Numbered from the stretch's first letter, positions 16,793-33,639 are shown. The stretch: 64,000 nucleotides of DNA from Nocardiopsis sp. FR4 (GCF_009830945.1 NZ_ML776455.1:148408-212407); one strand, 5' to 3'. Program-made: numbers and translations. Notes: generated by a model not told the origin, from the sequence alone.

Positions 16793-16888
16793 CAGGAACG
16801 CTCGCGCGGTGCGGCCCCTCGGGCGCGCGCCGCGCGAGCGTCGGAACTACGGGGACATCCAGTAGCCCGCGACCCTAAGGACCCTCAG

Positions 16889-17143
16889 GTGACTCAGACT
16901 GACGCCGACGCCAAGCCCGACAAGGAGCCCAAGCGTCGTACCGGTCCGGTGACGTTCACCAAGCAGGTCGTCGGCGAGCTGCGCAAGGTTCGCTGGCCCA
17001 CGCGCCGCGAGCTGGTGACCTACACGATCGTGGTCCTCGTCTTCGTGGTGATCGTCCTGGCCTACGTCTCCCTGCTGGACTGGGGCTTCGGCGAGGCCGT
17101 CACCTGGCTCTACGGCACGTTCGGTACGCCGCAGGGCGTCTGA
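16889..17143 (+). CDS. secE: preprotein translocase subunit SecE
   Basis: 84 aa from GTG. Cytoplasmic charged N-terminus, then the amphipathic VVGELRKVRWPTRRELVTYT (residues about 33-52), the SecE hallmark, and a single membrane helix (IVVLVFVVIVLAYVSLLDW). It clamps SecY in the translocon. The single-helix form is typical of most bacteria. Longer open frame upstream overlaps the tRNA and is rejected. nusG follows 170 bases later. Confidence 0.97.
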   Translation: MTQTDADAKPDKEPKRRTGPVTFTKQVVGELRKVRWPTRRELVTYTIVVLVFVVIVLAYVSLLDWGFGEAVTWLYGTFGTPQGV

Positions 17144-17314
17144 CGCCCCCCTTCACCCGCGCCTCCCGCACGAGCCGGGGCGCTGCCCTCCTCGTCCGCG
17201 CGTTGGTCCCGGTTCGCCCGGAGAGACCGTAAGCTGGCATGACCGGGTACGACGCACGGCGCTTTCTCGCGTGCGTCCGCCCCTAGAGCGATTCCGACGA
17301 GAGAAAGAGCAGCC

Positions 17315-18145
17315 GTGTCCGAGTCCCCACTGACCTCTGACGACTTCCCCGAAGAGGAGCCGGATCAGGCGTCGGCGGAAGAGGCCGGCCTGGCTGGCGA
17401 GCTGCCGGAGGACGCGGCCGCAGCGGCCGACGCCGACAGCCCGGAGCTGACCGGCGACGCCGACGAGGCCGAGCAGGTCCAGGGCGCCGACGCGGCTGAC
17501 GAGGCCGACGCCGAGGAGGAGGCCGAGGAGGCCCCCCGCCTGGATCCCGTCGAGGAGTTCAAGAACGAGCTCGTCCTGCTGCCCGGCGACTGGTACGTCG
17601 TGCACACCTACGCGGGTTACGAGAAGCGGGTCAAGGCCAACGTCGAGAGCCGCACCCAGTCCCTCAACATGGAGGAGTACATCTTCCAGGTCGAGGTGCC
17701 CGAGCACGAGGTCACCGAGGTCAAGAGCGGCAAGCGCCAGCAGGTCACCGAGAAGGTCCTGCCCGGCTACGTGCTCGTCCGCATGGACCTGACCGACGAG
17801 TCCTGGTCGGCCATCCGCAACACCCCGGGCGTCACCGGCTTCGTCGGGCTCTCCAACAAGCCCGCGCCGCTGAGCCTGACCGAGGTGGCCAAGCTCCTGG
17901 CGCCCGAGCCGGAGGAGGAGCCGGAGCAGGCGCAGCAGGCCCGTACCGGCGGTGTCGGAGAGGCCCGCATGGACGTGGCCTACGAGGTCGGCGAGTCCGT
18001 CACGGTCATGGAGGGCCCCTTCGCGACCCTGCCCGCGACGGTCAGCGAGATCAACCCCGACACCCAGAAGCTCAAGGTGCTGGTGTCGATCTTCGGCCGC
18101 GAGACCCCGGTCGAGCTCTCCTTCAACCAGGTCGCCAAGATCTAG
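17315..18145 (+). CDS. nusG: transcription antitermination factor NusG
   Basis: 276 aa from GTG. An acidic, Ala/Glu-rich extension occupies residues 1 to about 85; this is longer than in E. coli (181 aa) but usual in actinobacteria. The NGN domain follows ([19 protein letters not shown], then [16 protein letters not shown] and TPGVTGFVG), and a C-terminal KOW domain ([19 protein letters not shown]). Binds RNA polymerase clamp and couples to ribosomes/Rho. The insert [15 protein letters not shown] separates the domains. Confidence 0.97.
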   Translation: MSESPLTSDDFPEEEPDQASAEEAGLAGELPEDAAAAADADSPELTGDADEAEQVQGADAADEADAEEEAEEAPRLDPVEEFKNELVLLPGDWYVVHTYAGYEKRVKANVESRTQSLNMEEYIFQVEVPEHEVTEVKSGKRQQVTEKVLPGYVLVRMDLTDESWSAIRNTPGVTGFVGLSNKPAPLSLTEVAKLLAPEPEEEPEQAQQARTGGVGEARMDVAYEVGESVTVMEGPFATLPATVSEINPDTQKLKVLVSIFGRETPVELSFNQVAKI

Positions 18146-18417
18146 GGCGCTCGCGCCCTCACCGGCGCCGCCCGGAGGACCTGCGAAGGCACCCCTCCGG
18201 GCACCATAGACTTGGTGGGTCCGCCCCGTGGCGGACCCACTCGCGTGTCCCGCCCCGGCGGACCGCACCCGGCCCGCCCGGCCCCGGCGGGCCGCCGTAC
18301 CGCGCCCGCGGCGCGGATTCGCGCCCTCCCCGGCGCAGGTCCCGGCCCCCGTGGCCGACCGGCGCCGTCAGGGGGCCAGGGGCCAACACACATCGCAGAT
18401 CAGGCGAAGGACCCGAT

Positions 18418-18846
18418 ATGCCTCCGAAGAAGAAACTGGCCGCACTCGTCAAGGTGCAGCTCCCCGCCGGTCAGGCCACCCCGGCGCCGCCCGTCGGTAC
18501 CGCGCTCGGTCCGCACGGCGTCAACATCATGGACTTCTGCAAGCAGTACAACGCTGCCACGGAGTCCCAGCGCGGCAACGTCATCCCCGTAGAGATCTCC
18601 ATCTACGAGGACCGTTCCTTCAGCTTCGTCACCAAGACGCCTCCGGCGCCCAAGCTGATCCTGAAGGCCGCCGGCCTGGACAAGGCCGCCACGGACCCGG
18701 GCCGCAACACCGCCGGTTCCATCACCGCCGAGCAGGTCCGCGAGATCGCGCAGACCAAGCTGCCCGACCTCAACACCGACGACATCGAGGCCGCCGCCAA
18801 GATCGTCGCCGGCACCGCCCGCTCGATGGGCATCGAGGTCAAGTAG
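18418..18846 (+). CDS. rplK: 50S ribosomal protein uL11
   Basis: 142 aa, [23 protein letters not shown]-terminus and [15 protein letters not shown] are standard; the C-terminal domain ([19 protein letters not shown]) binds the 23S GTPase centre where thiostrepton acts. The prolines at about 22 and 26 that matter for thiopeptide sensitivity are present (TPAPPVG). A -10-like TAGACT lies at about 18206-18211 in the 271-base gap after nusG. rplA follows. Confidence 0.97.
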   Translation: MPPKKKLAALVKVQLPAGQATPAPPVGTALGPHGVNIMDFCKQYNAATESQRGNVIPVEISIYEDRSFSFVTKTPPAPKLILKAAGLDKAATDPGRNTAGSITAEQVREIAQTKLPDLNTDDIEAAAKIVAGTARSMGIEVK

Positions 18847-18963
18847 CCCCGCCCGGTGGCACCGGCACCACGGCCGGGGCGACCAGGGGTGCTCCACCCC
18901 GACGAACCACAGTGGCAGGGCCAGGCGCTGGCCCCGTGACCACACGTTCCCTAGGAGAACAGC

Positions 18964-19641
18964 GTGAAGCGCAGCAAGAACCACCGCAAAGCCAGCCAGC
19001 TGGTGGACCGCGACAAGCTCTACAGCCCCATCGAGGCCGTGAAGCTCGCCAAGGAGACCGCCACCGTCAAGTTCGACGCGACCGTCGAGGTCGCCCTGCG
19101 CCTGGGCGTCGACCCGCGCAAGGCCGACCAGATGGTCCGCGGCACCGTGAACCTGCCGCACGGCACCGGTAAGACCGCCCGGGTCCTGGTCTTCGCGACC
19201 GGTGAGCGTGCCGAGCAGGCTCTCGCCGCTGGCGCCGACATCATCGGCGACGACGAGATGATCGAGAAGGTCGCCAAGGGCTTCACGGACTTCGACGCCG
19301 TGGTCGCCACACCGGACCTCATGGGCAAGGTCGGCCGCCTCGGCCGCGTCCTGGGTCCGCGCGGCCTGATGCCGAACCCGAAGACCGGCACCGTCACCCC
19401 CGACGTCGCCAAGGCCGTCACCGACATCAAGGGCGGCAAGATCGAGTTCCGCGTGGACCGCCACGGGAACCTGCACTTCATCATCGGCAAGGCCTCCTTC
19501 GGCGAGCAGCAGCTCCTGGAGAACTACCAGGCCGCGATCGACGAGGTGAACCGCCTCAAGCCGTCCGCCGCCAAGGGCCGCTACGTCAAGAAGGCCGTGG
19601 TCACCACGTCCATGGGCCCGAGCATTCCGCTCGAGGTCTGA
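18964..19641 (+). CDS. rplA: 50S ribosomal protein uL1
   Basis: 225 aa from GTG with CTAGGAGAACAGC upstream. [40 protein letters not shown] and [19 protein letters not shown] are diagnostic. The protein ends at GPSIPLEV, about 15 residues earlier than Streptomyces homologues that carry an extra tail. Forms the L1 stalk and, in many bacteria, represses its own rplK-rplA mRNA. Ends in a strong hairpin. Confidence 0.97.
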   Translation: MKRSKNHRKASQLVDRDKLYSPIEAVKLAKETATVKFDATVEVALRLGVDPRKADQMVRGTVNLPHGTGKTARVLVFATGERAEQALAAGADIIGDDEMIEKVAKGFTDFDAVVATPDLMGKVGRLGRVLGPRGLMPNPKTGTVTPDVAKAVTDIKGGKIEFRVDRHGNLHFIIGKASFGEQQLLENYQAAIDEVNRLKPSAAKGRYVKKAVVTTSMGPSIPLEV

Positions 19642-19666
19642 CCCCGGCCCCGTCGCCGTAGACGAG

Positions 19667-19708
19667 AGCGGCCCCCGGCCGTCCTGGAGAGGACGGCCGG
19701 GGGCCGCT
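19667..19708. terminator. bidirectional terminator between rplA and the minus-strand lipoprotein gene
   Basis: An 18-bp perfect stem (starting AGCGGCCCCCGGCCGTCC) with loop TGGAGA between two convergent genes. It can serve both strands. Confidence 0.8.
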
Positions 19709-19745
19709 CCACGTGTGCGGGTCGGTTCCGCTCGGCGTGCGGCTC

Positions 19746-20591
19746 CTACAGGTCGGTGATCTCGTCCTCGCCGGGGATCTCGAAGGACGTCTCGCCCAGC
19801 TCGGAGAAGACCATCGAGATGTCGGCCTTCTCGTCGGAGAAGTCCAGGCGCATCGGGAAGCCGCTGTCGTCGATCCAGAGCGAGACGTCGACGGTTCCCT
19901 CGACACCGCCCAGGAGGTCCTCGACGGCCTGCTTCTGCTCCGCTTCCAGGGCCTCGATGTCCTCGCTGGTCATCGTGCCCTCGACGAGGGTGGTCGCGAC
20001 GCCGCTGACCTCCTCGGAGCCCACCTCTTCCATCTGCTCGATCCCGGCGAAGGCACCCGTGATGTCCGACAGCGTGCCGATGTCGAACATCTCCTCCGGG
20101 GCGAACATGTCGGTGTCCTGCACGCCGCGGGCCCACGGGGTGTCCACACCGTGGGTCTCGTTGTGGTTGGACACCAGGGCCTCGCCCTCGGCGGGCACGA
20201 TGAGGATGGCGGTGCCCAGTTCCTCGGCGGTCAGGTCGGGGTTCGCGCCACCCAGCTGGGCGAGTTCCAGGAGGGACTCGCCGAGGAACGGCATGACCAT
20301 GGTGACCTTGGAGGCGCTCGGGTCGTCCATGACCTCGAAGGTCATGGTCATGTCGATGTCGCCGAGGTCCGGGTCGGGCATGTGCATGGACATGTCGAGC
20401 GTGTAGTTGTCGACGCTCCGGGTCTTCTCGCCGAGGCCGGAGATCAGGTCGAGGACGCCTCCGCCTCCGTTCTCCTCCGCCTCCGCGGCGGCCTCGTTGG
20501 TGGTCTCCTCCTCGGGGGCCTCGCTGCCGCAGGCGGCCAGGGACAGGGCGAGGGCGCCGGCGGCGAACAGCGCCGGCATGCGGGTCTTCAC
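19746..20591 (-). CDS. LppX/LprG-like lipoprotein
   Basis: 281 aa. Type II signal peptide with lipobox LSLAAC (Cys21), then an acidic linker and a domain of alternating beta strands (NYTLDMSMHM, DIDMTMTFEV, TVDVSLWIDDSGFPMRLDF, ADISMVFSELG). The repeated antiparallel strands and the Y-T-x-D-M pattern resemble the LppX/LprAFG fold used in lipid or glycolipid carriage. Function here is unknown. Inserted on the opposite strand between rplA and rplJ; its promoter region is divergent from the rplJ leader. Confidence 0.75.
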   Translation of the reverse strand: MKTRMPALFAAGALALSLAACGSEAPEEETTNEAAAEAEENGGGGVLDLISGLGEKTRSVDNYTLDMSMHMPDPDLGDIDMTMTFEVMDDPSASKVTMVMPFLGESLLELAQLGGANPDLTAEELGTAILIVPAEGEALVSNHNETHGVDTPWARGVQDTDMFAPEEMFDIGTLSDITGAFAGIEQMEEVGSEEVSGVATTLVEGTMTSEDIEALEAEQKQAVEDLLGGVEGTVDVSLWIDDSGFPMRLDFSDEKADISMVFSELGETSFEIPGEDEITDL

Positions 20592-20821
20592 GAAAACTTC
20601 GCTCTCTGGAATCGGGGGACGGGCACGTTCTCAACGGGGATGCCCGGAGGGGTCATGATTCCATGGGGGTCGGACTTCCGGAGCGGGGAGACGCCGGTCG
20701 TTACGGCGCCGTACGGCTTTCCGGTACGGTTCCGTGTCCTTCGCCGCGGACGCGCCCCGGGCCGTGAGCACGGTCACCCGGCCCCGCGTCCGTGCGTGGA
20801 CGAGCGGCCCGGGGCGTGCAG

Positions 20822-20827
20822 TACGAT
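20822..20827 (+). promoter_or_regulatory. -10 box of the rplJ-rplL promoter
   Basis: TACGAT at 20822-20827 directly precedes the L10 leader RNA. A -35-like TGGACG lies 19 bases upstream. Assignment rests mostly on position. Confidence 0.45.
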
Positions 20828-20834
20828 GGTGTAT

Positions 20835-20908
20835 TGCCGAAGACCGCTGGTCTCCGCCCGTAGGGGCGGCCTAAGGACCCATCCGAGATGGGCGCCCGCG
20901 CAGGTGTC
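20835..20908 (+). ncRNA. ribosomal protein L10 leader RNA
   Basis: Contains the conserved pieces of the actinobacterial L10 leader: CCGAAGACCGCTGGT (from 20837), CCTAAGGACC and GCGCAGGTG (from 20899). L10 (or the L10-L12 complex) binds this RNA to control its own operon. It lies about 215 bases before rplJ and is followed by an intrinsic hairpin, so control is probably partly at transcription termination. Confidence 0.85.
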
Positions 20909-20961
20909 ACAGAAGCTTCCCGTTCCGGGCGCGCCCCGCGTGCCCAGCAGAACGCGGTCAT

Positions 20962-20992
20962 GCCCCGTGCGCCTGGCACTCGGGGCTTTCTC
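20962..20992 (+). terminator. intrinsic attenuator in the rplJ leader
   Basis: GCCCCGTGC pairs with GCA-CT-CGGGGC (two-base bulge, loop GCCTG), followed by TTTCTCT. It lies between the L10 leader and rplJ, 129 bases before the start codon, where an attenuator would act. Confidence 0.65.
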
Positions 20993-21120
20993 TCGTGCTG
21001 ACGCCGATCGCGGAAGTCCTTGGAGACCGCCAGCATTCTCCGGCCGGTTCCGGTGTCCCACCGGGGCCGGGGCCCTCCGCCCCACGGGCGGGGGACACAG
21101 TCAATGTTGGAAGGAGTCCC

Positions 21121-21648
21121 ATGGCGAGGCCGGACAAGGCAGCCGCGGTCGCCGAGATCGCGGACGAGCTCCGCGAGTCGAGCGGCGCCGTGCTGACCGA
21201 ATACCGGGGGCTCACTGTCGCGCAGATCACCGAACTGCGCCGCAGCCTCGGTCAGAACGCGCGTTTTCGCATCGTCAAGAACACGCTGACCAAGATCGCG
21301 GTCACTGAGGCCGGGATCGACGAGCAGGTCAAGGACCTGCTCGAGGGCCCCTCCGCGATCGCCTTCATCCGCGGCGACGTGGTGGAGGCGGCCAAGGGTC
21401 TGCGTGACTTCGCGAAGGCGAACTCGCCCCTGGTGATCAAGGGCGGCGTCATCGACGGCAAGTCGATGAGCGCCGAGGACGTCACCAAGCTGGCCGACCT
21501 GGAGTCCCGCGAGGTTCTCCTCTCGAAGCTGGCTGGCGCGCTCAAGGCCAAGCAGGGCCAGGCCGCCGCCGTCTTCCAGGCGCTGCCGTCCAAGACCGTG
21601 CGCTTGGCGCAGGCCCTGGCGGACAAGCGCTCCGAGGAAGCCGCCTAA
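21121..21648 (+). CDS. rplJ: 50S ribosomal protein uL10
   Basis: 175 aa, ATG with GGAAGGAG upstream. [37 protein letters not shown] and [12 protein letters not shown] are typical. C-terminal helix ([14 protein letters not shown] region) binds L7/L12 dimers to build the stalk. The upstream in-frame extension covers the leader RNA and is rejected. rplL follows within 95 bases. Confidence 0.97.
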   Translation: MARPDKAAAVAEIADELRESSGAVLTEYRGLTVAQITELRRSLGQNARFRIVKNTLTKIAVTEAGIDEQVKDLLEGPSAIAFIRGDVVEAAKGLRDFAKANSPLVIKGGVIDGKSMSAEDVTKLADLESREVLLSKLAGALKAKQGQAAAVFQALPSKTVRLAQALADKRSEEAA

Positions 21649-21742
21649 AACCCGAACCCGTCGGGCGCCGACGGTGCCCGGCCACTGGCTCGCACGTGAA
21701 GCCGACAGGCGCGCGTGTCCGTAGAGAAAGAGAGATCGCACC

Positions 21743-22132
21743 ATGGCGAAGCTCAGCAACGACGACCTGCTTGCCGCGTTCGAGGAGATGACCCTTCTCG
21801 AGCTCTCCGAGTTCGTGAAGCTCTTCGAGGAGAAGTTCGACGTCACCGCCGCCGCTCCGGCCGCCGTGGCCGTCGCCGCTCCCGGCCAGGGTGGCGGCGA
21901 CGCCGCCGCCGAGGAGGAGAAGGACGAGTTCGACGTCGTCCTCGAGGCCGCCGGCGACAAGAAGATCCAGGTCATCAAGGAGGTCCGCGGCCTCACGAGC
22001 CTGGGCCTCAAGGAGGCCAAGGACCTGGTCGACAACGCTCCCAAGCCGCTGCTGGAGGGCGTGAACAAGGAGACGGCTGAGAAGGCCAAGGCCGCCCTCG
22101 AGGGCGCTGGCGCCACCGTCACCCTCAAGTAG
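21743..22132 (+). CDS. rplL: 50S ribosomal protein bL12 (L7/L12)
   Basis: 129 aa, ATG. N-terminal dimer domain ([20 protein letters not shown]), Ala/Gly-rich flexible hinge (residues about 36-55) and the C-terminal factor-binding domain ([20 protein letters not shown], then [15 protein letters not shown]). Multiple copies recruit EF-G, EF-Tu and IF2. Ends the rplJ-rplL operon. Confidence 0.98.
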   Translation: MAKLSNDDLLAAFEEMTLLELSEFVKLFEEKFDVTAAAPAAVAVAAPGQGGGDAAAEEEKDEFDVVLEAAGDKKIQVIKEVRGLTSLGLKEAKDLVDNAPKPLLEGVNKETAEKAKAALEGAGATVTLK

Positions 22133-22170
22133 TCCTCCGCGGGCGCACAGCGCCCGCTGGTCTGCTCCCA

Positions 22171-22201
22171 CGGCCGCTCCTCCCCTCGGGAGGGGCGGCC
22201 G
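22171..22201 (+). terminator. terminator after rplL
   Basis: 13-bp stem CGGCCGCTCCTCC / GGAGGGGCGGCCG with one G-U pair and a CCTCG-type loop; no long T tract. Confidence 0.75.
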
Positions 22202-22637
22202 TTCGCGTGCGTTCCACGGTCCCGGCGCAGGGAGGGGCTCCGTTACCCTGGAACGCGGTCCGGCCGCCCCCGCGCGCCGGGCCGGGACCGCGCGTGCCAC
22301 GCCGTACCCGCCGCCCACCACCGCGCGCCCCCCGGGGCGTGCGAAGCTGGGCGGACTCCGGGGGGCGTGTGCGAAGTGTCCTCCGGACGCGATAATGTCC
22401 CGTGCCGGGAAAGCTGGTGCGGCCCTGGGGAAGTGTTTACCCGCCCACGGCGGGGGAATCCTTCGGATGTCCGTTGGCTCCCACCCCCCGGGCCAGGGCA
22501 GGCGCACCAGTCCACCGAGAACGGTTCCGGCATCACCCGGCAGGTCAGGTTTTGGGGAATACTGCCTGGTTGGGGTTGACGGATCGCCCTCCACGGGCGA
22601 TCCTGCCGGTGTCGTGAGTGGCGCTGTGGACCGTGAG
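22202..22637 (+). other. 436-base gap before the rpoB promoter, no gene seen
   Basis: Contains GC-rich non-family open frames only. No ribosome binding site followed by a credible start was found. It may hold upstream elements of the rpoB promoter. Confidence 0.6.
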
Positions 22638-22666
22638 TGGACAGCGGTGTGGTGTTCGGCTACACT
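22638..22666 (+). promoter_or_regulatory. rpoBC promoter
   Basis: -35 TGGACA (22638-22643), 17-base spacer, -10 TACACT (22661-22666). The following TTTTGCGCTGCC is a sequence typical of the start of actinobacterial rpoB transcripts. The leader to the TTG start is about 180 bases. Confidence 0.8.
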
Positions 22667-22852
22667 GCTCTTTTGCGCTGCCCTTTGGTGATCCCTGTGC
22701 CGGTGAACGGCTACCGCCCGATCCATTTCCGGACATACGGTGGCCCGCTCCCGCTCGATGTGACCGTCTCAACCGTGTTGCGGCGGTCCCTCTCGTGACG
22801 GATCGTCTGGCGTGCGCGCTTCAACCGCCACAAGCCTTCGGAAGGACCCCTG

Positions 22853-26320
<3,468 letters not shown>

Positions 26321-26354
26321 CTTCCGCATTCTTCGAGAGCAGGGGACGAATTAA

Positions 26355-30233
<3,879 letters not shown>

Positions 30234-30248
30234 CGGTTTGCTGTACTG

Positions 30249-30297
30249 ACGGCGGCGGTCTGCCACCCTCCCGCGCGGGGGGTGGTGCCGCCGCCGT
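30249..30297 (+). terminator. terminator after rpoC
   Basis: Outer 10-bp stem ACGGCGGCGG / CCGCCGCCGT plus an inner CCACCCTCCC / GGGGGGTGG stem over a GCGC loop. Confidence 0.75.
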
Positions 30298-30362
30298 TGC
30301 GCGTAGAGGGTCCGCTGACGCGGACGGGAGACGGCGCTACTGCGCTGGCGGGAGAGGCACAG

Positions 30363-33300
30363 GTGACTGATAACGGGGGAGAGCGGCGGGACTCCGGTGC
30401 GGGGGACTCGTGGTTCAAGCCGAGTGAGAACCGCTACCGCACACAGTCGGAGTACCAGGACCCGCTCGAGGGCGAGGAGGACGGGGAGACCGTCTTCCCG
30501 GACAGCGGAGGATACACCGGGCTGAGTTCGTCCCGCCCGGCGCTTGTGGAGCCGTACCCGGAGGCGCTGGGCGGCCCGCCGCCCGCCGCCCCCGGCATCT
30601 CCTACCCGGGGGCCGGGGCCTCGGCCTACCAGCCCCTCACCCGGATCCCGGGGGAGCGGGAGGATCCGGGGCTGCCGGGCGTGGCCGCCAGCGCGCGGGT
30701 GCCCCTGCCCGAGGAGCAGTCCGCCGAGGGCCCGCGGACCCAGCCGATCCCGGTCCCGGGCGACGGGGACGCCCCCGAGCGAGAGCCCTCGCCGTGGGAG
30801 GCCGAGCCGCTTCACGACACCGCGGGTTCCGGCCAGCCCTGGGGCGACACCGGTGCGACCGCGTCCGGCGGTGGCACCGGGAGCGGTGCCCGGTCGTCCT
30901 CTCCGGAGCGTTCCGGGGCCGACGAGCAGGGCGGCGCGCCCGCCTCCTCCGGCTGGGAGGGGCCGTCCGCCGACGCGGAGCCCCGTCCCTGGGAGCCCGC
31001 CGCCCCGGGTGGCGGGTACGGCTCGGCCGCACGGGACTCCGGGGGACTCGGCGGCGCCGCGGACAGCGGCGCGCCCTGGCAGGCGCCGGCGTCCGACGCC
31101 GGTCAGCCCTGGGACGCGTCGGTCCCGGGGGCCGGATCCTCTGGCACCGCTGCGTCCGGGAGGGCCTCATGGGACGACACCCGTCCCGCCCCGGGGGCGG
31201 ACCACGGTTCCGCCGGGTCCGGATACGGATACGCGGAGCAGGGCCCGGGCTTCGGTGCCTCCGGCTCCCCGTCGTGGGAGGGGCCCTCGGCGTACGGTTC
31301 GGCCGAGCGGGGAGACGACGAGCTGGGCGGGGACTCCTGGGAGGCGTCGGGGTCCGGCGCCGACCAGCCCTGGGCTTCCGGTGACGGCGGGCACTCCGAC
31401 ACCGCCTGGGGGACGGGTTCCGACGGCCGGGAGTCCGCCGACCAGCGGCCCTGGGACGCGTCGGCCCCTCGATCCGGGACCGCCGACGCCGACGAGACGC
31501 GGTGGGACGACGCCCCCGCCTCCCCGGCCGTGCCCGAGGGCGGCGCCTGGTCGCCCTCCGCGGACCGGCCCTGGGCCGACGAGCAGGGCGGCGCGCCCGC
31601 CTCCTCCGGCTGGGACGGCGCCTCCGCCGACGCCCGTTCCTGGGAGCCCGGCGCTTCCGGCGCGGAGTACGGCTCCGCCCCCGGGGCTCCTGAGGGCCGG
31701 GGCGGAGCCGTGGACGGTGGTGCGTCCTGGGACACCGGGAGCCCCGCCACCGCCTGGGACGACACCGGTGCCTCCGCCTCCTCCGGCTGGGACGGCGCCT
31801 CCGCCGACGCCCGTTCCTGGGAGCCCGGCGCTCCCGGTGCGGAGTACGGCTCCGCCGGGTACGGGGAGCGGGACTCCGGCGCCGCCGGGGACCAGGCCGC
31901 AGAAGGAGCCTCCATCGGGTGGCGGGTCGACGTCCCCGAGCCCGGCGAGGCCCCGTGGGACGACGGCGCCGCCTCCGCCCCCGCGGACCGGCCCTGGGCC
32001 GACGAGCCGGGCGACGCGTCCGGTTCCTCCTGGGAGGGCTCGCCCGCCCCGGCCGACGCCCAGCCGTGGGAGACCCGCGCTCCGGACGCGCCCGCCTCCC
32101 GGGAGCCCGCCGGCGGTGACACCGGTCAGCCCTGGAGCTCCGCTGACAGCGGTGTCTCCGGTGCGGAGTACGGATCCGCCGGGCACGAGGGCCCCGGCGG
32201 TGCCGACGAGCACGGTCGGGCGGCGTGGGGCGGTTCCGCCCCCGAGATCGACGAGCTCGGTCCCGCCTCCTGGGACGCTCCGGCGGCCGGCTCCGGTCAG
32301 CCCTGGGCCGCCGAGGACACCGGCTCCGGCCGGGCCCCGGCCGCCCAGCCGTGGGACGACGATCCGCTCGCGGGCGACGGCGCGCGTTCCCGGGCCTGGG
32401 ACGGCGACGAACTGGGCGGGGACTCCTGGAGCGCCGAACGGCCCGCGGAGGACGCGCCCGCCCGGGGCTCCGACGACCCGCTCGCGGACGGGGCGGCGCG
32501 TGGCCGCTCCTGGGACGAGGACGAGCTGGGCGCGGGCTCCTGGGGGGACGAGAGGCCCGCGGGGGACACCGAGGGCCTGGACTCGTGGACGCCCTCCCGG
32601 GAGGAGGACGAATCCTGGTCGGGATCGGGCACCAACGAGCCGTGGACCGAGGGCGGGGGGAGCGGGAACACCTGGGCCTTCGACCGCAACGACCTCCGGC
32701 TGCCGGACGTGGTCCGCGAGGCCGAGCAGCGGCGCAGGGAGTCCGCCACCGGGCGGCCCGAGGTCGTCGACTGGGGCGCTCCCGACACCGGTGAGCTCTC
32801 CGCGGCGGTCCCCGACTCGGACGACCCCCTGGGCGCGATCGCCGACATGCAGACCCGTGCCCGTTCCCGGGACGAGGAGTCCGGGGGCGCCACCCAGATG
32901 TTCGACGCCAGGGAACTGCTCGGGGACGAGGACGACGGGGACCCCGACGACGACCGGGACTGGGCGGACGAGGAGCCGCGGGACCGCGGATACGGCCCCG
33001 ACCCCGCTGACGAGGAGCCCGGGACCGACCGGGACGGGGAGTACGAGGACGGGTTCACCCCGGCGGACTACGGGATGCCCGAGCCCGCGGCGAGGAAGCG
33101 GCGCAGGGATCCCATCGCCGACGACTTCCCCGGCTTCGACGACCGCCCCCTGGGCGGGGAGCCCGGCGACCCCTACCCCGGCTACGACAGCATCGACTTC
33201 CTGGCCGACACCGAGCGGGGGGCGATGGTCACCCTGTGGCTGGGTGTGGCCTCGCTGATCCCGGGCGTCGGTCTGGTCACGGCGCTGGTGGCCCTGCTGG

Positions 33301-33443
33301 TCACCGGTCCCCGGGCCAAGCGGGCGATCCGCGACTCCCGCGGACAGCTCGACGGGCTGGGGTTCATCACGGCCGGCACGGTCTTCGCCGTCCTCGGCAT
33401 CCTGGTGACGGTGATCTCCGTCGCCCTCTGGCTGGTGCTGTAG
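30363..33443 (+). CDS. tryptophan-rich repeat protein with C-terminal DUF4190 membrane domain
   Basis: 1026 aa from GTG with GGGAGAGG upstream; earlier in-frame starts overlap the rpoC hairpin. Residues 1 to about 930 are a low-complexity Gly/Ser/Ala/Asp/Pro region with Trp every 15-25 residues, mostly in PW or SW contexts (about 15 PW and a dozen SW). DELG-x-x-SW occurs four times and a PASSGW(D/E)G...DARSWEPG block recurs. The last 75 residues form a DUF4190 unit: two hydrophobic helices (WLGVASLIPGVGLVTALVAL and FAVLGILVTVISVALWLVL) flanking the basic loop TGPRAKRAIRDSRG. It probably projects a long disordered cytoplasmic arm from the membrane. Function unknown; location between rpoC and rpsL is striking. 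Confidence 0.85.
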   Translation: MTDNGGERRDSGAGDSWFKPSENRYRTQSEYQDPLEGEEDGETVFPDSGGYTGLSSSRPALVEPYPEALGGPPPAAPGISYPGAGASAYQPLTRIPGEREDPGLPGVAASARVPLPEEQSAEGPRTQPIPVPGDGDAPEREPSPWEAEPLHDTAGSGQPWGDTGATASGGGTGSGARSSSPERSGADEQGGAPASSGWEGPSADAEPRPWEPAAPGGGYGSAARDSGGLGGAADSGAPWQAPASDAGQPWDASVPGAGSSGTAASGRASWDDTRPAPGADHGSAGSGYGYAEQGPGFGASGSPSWEGPSAYGSAERGDDELGGDSWEASGSGADQPWASGDGGHSDTAWGTGSDGRESADQRPWDASAPRSGTADADETRWDDAPASPAVPEGGAWSPSADRPWADEQGGAPASSGWDGASADARSWEPGASGAEYGSAPGAPEGRGGAVDGGASWDTGSPATAWDDTGASASSGWDGASADARSWEPGAPGAEYGSAGYGERDSGAAGDQAAEGASIGWRVDVPEPGEAPWDDGAASAPADRPWADEPGDASGSSWEGSPAPADAQPWETRAPDAPASREPAGGDTGQPWSSADSGVSGAEYGSAGHEGPGGADEHGRAAWGGSAPEIDELGPASWDAPAAGSGQPWAAEDTGSGRAPAAQPWDDDPLAGDGARSRAWDGDELGGDSWSAERPAEDAPARGSDDPLADGAARGRSWDEDELGAGSWGDERPAGDTEGLDSWTPSREEDESWSGSGTNEPWTEGGGSGNTWAFDRNDLRLPDVVREAEQRRRESATGRPEVVDWGAPDTGELSAAVPDSDDPLGAIADMQTRARSRDEESGGATQMFDARELLGDEDDGDPDDDRDWADEEPRDRGYGPDPADEEPGTDRDGEYEDGFTPADYGMPEPAARKRRRDPIADDFPGFDDRPLGGEPGDPYPGYDSIDFLADTERGAMVTLWLGVASLIPGVGLVTALVALLVTGPRAKRAIRDSRGQLDGLGFITAGTVFAVLGILVTVISVALWLVL
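31598..31679 (+). repeat. intragenic direct repeat, copy 1
   Basis: 82 bases matching 31775-31856 with two mismatches; the first 58 are identical. Offset 177 bases (59 codons), so it repeats in frame and encodes the PASSGWDG-DARSWEPG block. A related 41-base stretch around 30918-30958 shares the GADEQGGAPASSGW part with 31575-31615. Confidence 0.9.
31775..31856 (+). repeat. intragenic direct repeat, copy 2
   Basis: Partner of 31598-31679 inside the Trp-rich gene. Confidence 0.9.
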
Positions 33444-33449
33444 CCCCGC

Positions 33450-33486
33450 GGCCGTCCCCCGGCGACAATGGTCGCGGGGGACGGCC
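33450..33486 (+). terminator. terminator after the Trp-rich gene
   Basis: GGCCGTCCCCC / GGGGGACGGCC with an inner GCGAC-AATG-GTCGC stem. A second GGCCGG-rich palindrome follows directly. A -10-like TAGACT is at 33544-33549. Confidence 0.8.
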
Positions 33487-33610
33487 GGCCGGGATCCGGC
33501 CGGCCGCCGGGTAAACCGGGGGCGAAAGCACTCCGGGACCGCGTAGACTGGTGGTGACCCACGGCTATGTGAGGACCGGTTCCACGGTTCTCGCCGCGTC
33601 GCACACCGTT

Positions 33611-33639
33611 TTGACCACCCTGTTGGCAAGCGGTAGCCT
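33611..33639 (+). promoter_or_regulatory. str operon promoter (rpsL)
   Basis: -35 TTGACC (33611-33616), 17-base spacer, -10 TAGCCT (33634-33639). It implies a leader of about 255 bases before rpsL. Confidence 0.7.

Noticed and set aside
22395..22691. Small open frame before rpoB
   Set aside because: No ribosome binding site, no recognisable protein character, and it runs through the rpoB promoter.
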